NCBI GenBank assembly: GCA_913056505.1
Contig: CAJXLZ010000029.1
Location: 1-9,402 of the forward strand
Direction of reading: 5' to 3'
From: an uncultured Desulfurellaceae bacterium
GTDB taxonomy: Bacteria > Campylobacterota_A > Desulfurellia > Desulfurellales > Hippeaceae
Length of the DNA: 9,402 bases
Under the pieces are notes generated by a model. The model saw only the letters and a list, made by a program, of their open reading frames with translations, had not been told where the DNA came from and ran no database searches. The first letter of the stretch is position 1; every line of letters begins with the position of its first letter. Positions 6,392 to 9,402 of this stretch are shown here, in pieces. A program made the translations under genes and the position numbers.

Positions 6392-8029
6392 TTAATACAT
6401 TCCAGGCATTCCAGCACCTGCACCAGCTGGCATTGCAGGCTCTTTGTTCTCTTCAGGAATATCTGTTATTAATGTTTCCGTGGTTAACATTAATCCTGCA
6501 ACGCTTGCAGCGTTCTGCAAAGCACTTCTTTCAACCTTTGTAGGGTCTAGTATGCCCTCTTTCAACATATCTACAAATTCACCTGTTCTTGCGTTAAAGC
6601 CATAGTTCTTATTGTCACTTTCTTTGATTTTATTTATAACAATAGAACCTTCAAAACCGGCGTTATTTGCGATGACTCTTGCGGGCTCTTCCAATACCTT
6701 TGAAATGATTCTCACACCTATTTCCTGATCTTCATTGAGGTCTTTCAAATCATCAAGTGCAGACTGACATCTCAATAGAGCTGTTCCGCCACCTGCAACA
6801 ATACCTTCCTCAACCGCAGATTTTGTAGCATTAAGAGCATCTTCAACCCTTGCTTTCTTTTCTTTCATTTCAGTTTCGGTTGCAGCGCCTACTTTTATCA
6901 CAGCAACTCCACCAGAAAGCTTTGCTTTTCTTTCTCTTAATTTTTCCTTATCGTATTCGCTCGTGGACTGTTCGATCTGCGCATCTATCTGTTTGATTCT
7001 TCCTTCTATGTCCTCTTTGCTTCCCGCACCATCCACTATGGTTGTGTTCTCCTTATCAACAATAACTTTTTTGGCTGTGCCGAGCATTGAAAGCTCAGCG
7101 CTCTCCAATTTCATACCTGTTTCTTCGCTGATAACCTGTCCGCCTGTAAGAATAGCTATATCCCTTAGCATTTCTTTTCTTCTATCTCCAAATCCTGGAG
7201 CTTTAACAGCAACGCACGAGATCGTACCTCGTATTTTGTTAACTACCAAAGTGGCTAATGCTTCACCCTCGACATCCTCTGCTATAACTAAGAACGGTTT
7301 GCCTGCTTTTGCCGTTTTTTCAACAATTGGTAAAAATTCCTGCATGGAACTAATCTTTTTATCTGTTATTATAATATAAGGATCTTCCAGCTCAGTAACC
7401 ATTTTTTCAGTATTTGTTGCAAAGTAAGGTGACAGATATCCCCTGTCGAATCTCATACCTTCAACAGTCTCAAGCTCTGTTTCCATAGATTTGGCTTCTT
7501 CTACCGTAATAACACCATCTTTGCCAACTTTGTCCATTGCATCTGCTATAATTTCGCCTATTTCTTTTTCATTATTTGCAGATATTGTTCCAACTTCTGC
7601 TATCTGTTTCTTTTCTGTTACTTCTTGAGATAAACCTCTAAGTGTTTCAACAACCTTTACAACTGCTTTGTCTATGCCTCTTTTTATTTCTATAGGATTG
7701 GCACCAGCAGTTACATTTCTCAAGCCTTCTCTATATATAGCTCTTGCCAAAACTGTTGCCGTAGTTGTTCCGTCGCCTGCTATATCGCTTGTCTTAGAAG
7801 CAACCTCCTTTACAAGCTGTGCACCCATATCTTCAAGTTTGTCGCTTAATTCAATTTCACGAGCAACTGAAACGCCATCTTTTGTAATTACAGGCGCACC
7901 ATAACTTTTTTGTATTAAAACATTACGACCACGGGGTCCCATTGTTACTTTAACTGCGTCAGTCAGTTTTTCAACTCCACGTGCAAGTGCATTACGAGCA
8001 TTATCTGAAAAAAATATTTCTTTTGCCAT
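6392..8029 (-). CDS. groEL: Chaperonin GroEL (Hsp60)
   Basis: GroEL is the ATP-driven double-ring chaperonin that encloses unfolded proteins under the GroES lid. The protein is 545 residues, the normal size. Visible signatures are GPRGRNV (31-37), the nucleotide-binding GDGTTTATVLA (85-95) with Asp86, apical substrate/GroES-binding residues in RGYLSPYF (196-203), KAPGFGDRR (276-284), and VEDALNATKSAVEEG (395-409) with the catalytic Asp397. GAGGGTA-like Gly-rich AGGGTAL follows. The C-terminal tail is AMPAGAGAGMPGMY instead of a regular GGM repeat. AAGGAG lies 7 bases before the ATG. It follows groES by 32 bases in one operon. No sign of damage. Confidence 0.99.
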   Translation of the reverse strand: MAKEIFFSDNARNALARGVEKLTDAVKVTMGPRGRNVLIQKSYGAPVITKDGVSVAREIELSDKLEDMGAQLVKEVASKTSDIAGDGTTTATVLARAIYREGLRNVTAGANPIEIKRGIDKAVVKVVETLRGLSQEVTEKKQIAEVGTISANNEKEIGEIIADAMDKVGKDGVITVEEAKSMETELETVEGMRFDRGYLSPYFATNTEKMVTELEDPYIIITDKKISSMQEFLPIVEKTAKAGKPFLVIAEDVEGEALATLVVNKIRGTISCVAVKAPGFGDRRKEMLRDIAILTGGQVISEETGMKLESAELSMLGTAKKVIVDKENTTIVDGAGSKEDIEGRIKQIDAQIEQSTSEYDKEKLRERKAKLSGGVAVIKVGAATETEMKEKKARVEDALNATKSAVEEGIVAGGGTALLRCQSALDDLKDLNEDQEIGVRIISKVLEEPARVIANNAGFEGSIVINKIKESDNKNYGFNARTGEFVDMLKEGILDPTKVERSALQNAASVAGLMLTTETLITDIPEENKEPAMPAGAGAGMPGMY

Positions 8030-8061
8030 TGTTAAACTCCTTAATTTTTATGTGTGACTAT

Positions 8062-8322
8062 TTAACCAATGATTCCAAAAATATCATCAGTATCCAATAC
8101 TATATATAACTCACCATCAAGAGAAACTTCATTTCCAGAATATTTTCCAAAAATTATTTCATCTTCGTTCTTTAGTTCAGTTACTTCTGAACTAATTGCA
8201 ACAACTTTTCCTCGAGAAGGCTTTTCTTTCGCATTATCGGGAATAATAATACCTGAACTCGTAGTATTAGCTTCTTCAACACGTTTAACTAGTACTCTTT
8301 TTCCTAAAGGTGTAAAATTCAT
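8062..8322 (-). CDS. groES: Co-chaperonin GroES (Hsp10), short form
   Basis: GroES is the heptameric lid of the GroEL folding chamber. The 86-residue protein begins MNFTPLGKRVLVKRVEE and has the mobile loop NTTSSGIIIPDNAKEKP (about 19-35), whose III tripeptide contacts GroEL. It ends with the usual strand LYIVLDTDDIFGIIG. It is about ten residues shorter than E. coli GroES, with the gap in the roof hairpin between VVAISSE and EDEIIFGKYSGNEV. From memory, 86-residue GroES proteins with this start are typical of Campylobacterota. TAAGGAG at 8328-8334 gives a strong ribosome site 5 bases before the ATG. First gene of the groESL operon. Confidence 0.98.
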   Translation of the reverse strand: MNFTPLGKRVLVKRVEEANTTSSGIIIPDNAKEKPSRGKVVAISSEVTELKNEDEIIFGKYSGNEVSLDGELYIVLDTDDIFGIIG

Positions 8323-8359
8323 TATATCTCCTTACAAATATTATTAATTTATAGAAAGA

Positions 8360-8388
8360 ATACTACAAAAAAAAAGTAAAAATGTCAA
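8360..8388 (-). promoter_or_regulatory. Probable sigma-70-type promoter of groES-groEL
   Basis: Read on the minus strand: a perfect -35 box TTGACA (8388-8383), a 17-base spacer, and a -10 box TAGTAT (8365-8360, 4 of 6 consensus bases). Transcription would start about 8353, giving a leader of about 30 bases with the GGAG site. The spacer contains a run of nine T residues (A9 at 8367-8375 on the plus strand). No sigma-32-type promoter is seen. Confidence 0.75.
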
Positions 8389-8392
8389 TACC

Positions 8393-8411
8393 TTTAGTCA
8401 TAATGACTAAA
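8393..8411. promoter_or_regulatory. 19-bp perfect palindrome upstream of groESL -35 box (candidate operator)
   Basis: TTTAGTCATAATGACTAAA consists of two 9-base arms around a single A. It ends four bases from the groESL -35 box, on its upstream side. That position fits an activator site or a repressor that overlaps polymerase contacts. It does not match CIRCE (TTAGCACTC-N9-GAGTGCTAA), the HspR HAIR motif, or the common Fur and FNR boxes as I know them. The symmetry is directly visible; the regulatory role is inferred from placement. Confidence 0.55.
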
Positions 8412-8463
8412 CTTATCTTCTTTTTACATGTAAACTTATTTGATGAATTATAAACTTAGTTTA
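8408..8463. repeat. Three direct copies of TAAACTTA, each tied to a small palindrome
   Basis: TAAACTTA is found at 8408-8415, 8431-8438 and 8451-8458, with start-to-start distances of 23 and 20 bases (about two helical turns). Each copy overlaps the right side of, or lies in, a palindrome: the 19-bp one at 8393-8411, TTTACATGTAAA at 8423-8434, and TAAACTTAGTTTA at 8451-8463. The block lies between divergent groES and the tRNA. It may be an array of protein-binding sites, but the AT-rich background makes some such matches expected. Confidence 0.4.
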
Positions 8464-8511
8464 AATTCTATAAAATATTGCTATTTTAGTAAAATTAAAG
8501 TTTAATGTATG

Positions 8512-8517
8512 TATAAT
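8512..8517 (+). promoter_or_regulatory. Likely -10 box of the tRNA promoter
   Basis: TATAAT is a perfect -10 hexamer 18 bases before the tRNA 5' end, leaving a 5' leader of about 12 bases. No good -35 box exists at 16-18 bases upstream (GTAAAA at 17), so the match is one-sided. Confidence 0.5.
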
Positions 8518-8535
8518 TCCACCCTCTTAAGCGAT

Positions 8536-8612
8536 GTCAGGGTAGCTCAGCTGGTTAGAGCACTGGTCTCATAAGCCGGGGGTCGGGGGTTCAAGTCCCC
8601 CCTCTGACACCA
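8536..8612 (+). tRNA. tRNA-Met (anticodon CAT), probably elongator
   Basis: A full cloverleaf can be folded. The acceptor stem GTCAGGG (8536-8542) pairs with CTCTGAC (8602-8608) with one G-U; T8-A9 follow. The D-stem is GCTC/GAGC (8545-8548, 8558-8561). The anticodon stem is CTGGT/GCCGG (two G-U pairs) with loop CTCATAA, giving anticodon CAT at 8570-8572. The variable loop is GGGTC. The T-stem GGGGG/CCCCC encloses TTCAAGT. Discriminator A8609 and an encoded CCA (8610-8612) complete it. It pairs G1-C72 and lacks the three G-C pairs of the initiator anticodon stem, so it is not tRNA-fMet. A tRNA-Ile2 read through lysidine at C34 cannot be excluded by eye, but the overall sequence looks more like elongator Met. 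It is the likely target of the nearby integrase remnant. Confidence 0.95.
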
Positions 8613-8621
8613 TTTTTTTTT
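8613..8621 (+). terminator. T-run directly after the tRNA, possible terminator
   Basis: Nine T residues follow the CCA end immediately. The GC-rich T-arm and acceptor stem lie just upstream and could act as the hairpin. The arrangement is suggestive, but the stem is the tRNA itself, so this may simply be a processing and termination zone. Confidence 0.4.
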
Positions 8622-8704
8622 ATCAAAAAACACCCCTAATAACCCCATACACACAGTATCTCAGAGATTAACAAATAGTTTAAGTTTTCTCATTTTCCCA
8701 AGTG

Positions 8705-8726
8705 TTACACCTTTATTACACCTTTT
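8705..8726. repeat. Tandem 11-base duplication
   Basis: TTACACCTTTA is directly followed by TTACACCTTTT, one mismatch in eleven. It lies about 93 bases from the tRNA 3' end, in the presumed junction of the integrated element. Repeats here could be accessory protein or integrase arm-binding sites; this is placement-based inference only. Confidence 0.5.
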
Positions 8727-8898
8727 ATATTCGTTTAAGGTATATTTTTGAATGATTTTGAGTAGTTTTTATAAGAATAAACTTTGTAATTCTTTCGGTA
8801 ATACCGTTGTTTTGAGAGATATTTTTGTTAAATAGTTGTTGAGTTTATGGAGTGAGAATTGAAATTTTTACTGAGAGAAAAGTATCAGGTTTTACCTA

Positions 8899-9360
8899 TT
8901 AAGATTTCTCTTTTAGGTTACTAAATGATACCATTGGTATATTTCCACTTACTACTGTTGGAATGTTAATATCGAATCCATTTTCAGAAATATTTGTTAT
9001 ATTATTCTTAACTTTTGACGGATTAAAGATTTTTTGATACAAGTCTTTTCTATCCTCAATTTTACCTATATAATGACCTTTAGTCGTCAGTACATCTGTA
9101 TGACCAACTTTTTGTAAAACCCATTCTGTCGGTTTCCCAATTGACAACATTAATGTTATAAATGAATGTCTCATATTATACAAATCGATTTTCTCGAATT
9201 TACAGTATTTAGTTAATTTAAGAAAAGAAATATTAAGATTTTTCCCATCTGTATAAGTTTTATTTCTATAATTTATAAAGATAAAATCGTCTTTCTTTTT
9301 TGAAATCTTTTGAAACTCATTTAAACTATCTATTACAATTGGTAGTAATATATATACCAC
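8899..9360 (-). pseudogene. Tyrosine recombinase (phage-type integrase), C-terminal remnant
   Basis: The readable segment of about 153 codons is the C-terminal catalytic half of a tyrosine recombinase. It shows YNMRHSFITLMLSIG with box II Arg (residue 64 from the GTG at 9360), then WVLQKVGHTDVLTT with the conserved GH (86-87), and GHYIG with the putative nucleophile Tyr97, ten residues after that His. The usual His three residues before the Arg is Tyr here, a substitution seen in related integrases. The N-terminal DNA-binding domain and box I Arg are missing. In the same frame, TGA (9370-9372) and TAG (9379-9381) lie just upstream, so the gene is interrupted and the GTG is probably not a true start. 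About 55 residues follow Tyr97, a longer tail than usual. It faces the tRNA, as integrases next to their attachment site do. Strong AT bias. Confidence 0.8.
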
Positions 9361-9402
9361 CCCAATATGTCAAGACAACTATTTTAAAAATCTAATTCCC
9401 TA

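Larger units (their letters stand above)
8613..8898. other. AT-rich non-coding stretch between tRNA and integrase remnant
   Basis: No supported gene is present; all frames are broken by frequent stops. The only notable elements are an 11-base tandem duplication (TTACACCTTTA at 8705-8715 followed by TTACACCTTTT at 8716-8726), a small palindrome CGGTAATACCG at 8797-8807 and AGGTTTTACCT at 8887-8897. A 27-codon reading frame at 8752-8835 has no ribosome site. The stretch sits where the attachment-site flank of an integrated element would be. It may hold remains of integrase arm sites, but nothing in it proves that. Confidence 0.5.

Noticed and set aside
6963..7904. Plus-strand reading frames opposite groEL
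   Set aside because: They lie entirely inside the well-conserved groEL gene on the other strand, have no ribosome sites and give low-complexity Ser/Ile/Leu-rich peptides typical of antisense shadows.
8069..8347. Plus-strand frame opposite groES
   Set aside because: It fully overlaps groES and its promoter leader on the other strand, with no ribosome site.
8323..8460. CIRCE or HspR-type heat-shock operator before groES
   Set aside because: Neither TTAGCACTC-N9-GAGTGCTAA nor a CTTGAGT-type inverted repeat is present. The palindromes that are present have different sequences.
8752..8835. 27-codon plus-strand reading frame after the tRNA
   Set aside because: No Shine-Dalgarno, no recognisable peptide, and such lengths are expected by chance in this AT-rich gap.
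9345..9373. TTGACA-N17-TATTAC promoter-like pair on the minus strand at the integrase break
   Set aside because: It matches reasonably but lies in a decayed gene with very AT-rich sequence and no ribosome site for the following GTG. Chance is the simpler explanation.

Overview
The window is AT-rich bacterial chromosome from a flagellated Gram-negative organism. GroES is 86 residues and starts MNFTPLGKRVLV, with the mobile-loop motif SGIIIPDNAKEKP. GroEL carries MGPRGRNVLIQKS. From memory of these families, both look most like Campylobacterota. However, flagellar export genes in one contiguous run are not typical of Campylobacter or Helicobacter. A deep-branching relative such as the Desulfurellia is a reasonable guess, but the taxonomy is inferred and not proven by the window.

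Layout: (1) 1-172 is an intergenic region with a hairpin and several copies of a GGAATGACA-type repeat. (2) 173-4167 is a tightly packed plus-strand operon, fliL-fliN-fliO-fliP-fliQ-fliR-flhB, encoding a basal-body/stator-associated protein, a C-ring protein and most of the flagellar type III export gate. fliM is not between fliL and fliN, and flhA does not follow flhB. (3) 4165-4191 is a close match to a sigma-28 (FliA) promoter whose -35 box begins in the flhB stop codon. (4) 4215-6329 is fliD-flaG-fliS, a late filament module (cap, FlaG, flagellin chaperone) that this promoter probably drives. (5) A strong hairpin at 6344-6372 lies between convergent units and can terminate both. (6) groES-groEL run on the minus strand from 8322 to 6392. 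They have a recognisable TTGACA-N17-TAGTAT promoter and a perfect 19-bp palindrome just upstream of the -35, but no CIRCE element. (7) A tRNA with anticodon CAT (probably elongator Met) is at 8536-8612. (8) An AT-rich non-coding stretch follows, then the 3' part of a broken tyrosine-recombinase (integrase) gene facing the tRNA. This is the classic footprint of a mobile element integrated at a tRNA 3' end.

How it fits together: the first operon builds the export gate (FliP/Q/R/FlhB, with FliO as assembly factor) and C-ring/stator parts (FliN, FliL). Once the hook is complete and sigma-28 is free, the fliD promoter would fire, giving cap, FlaG and FliS for filament growth. The chaperonin operon and tRNA are unrelated housekeeping genes. 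I found no clearly new multi-gene system. The most interesting signals are regulatory (the embedded sigma-28 promoter, and the palindrome and repeat array at groESL) and the integrase remnant at the tRNA.
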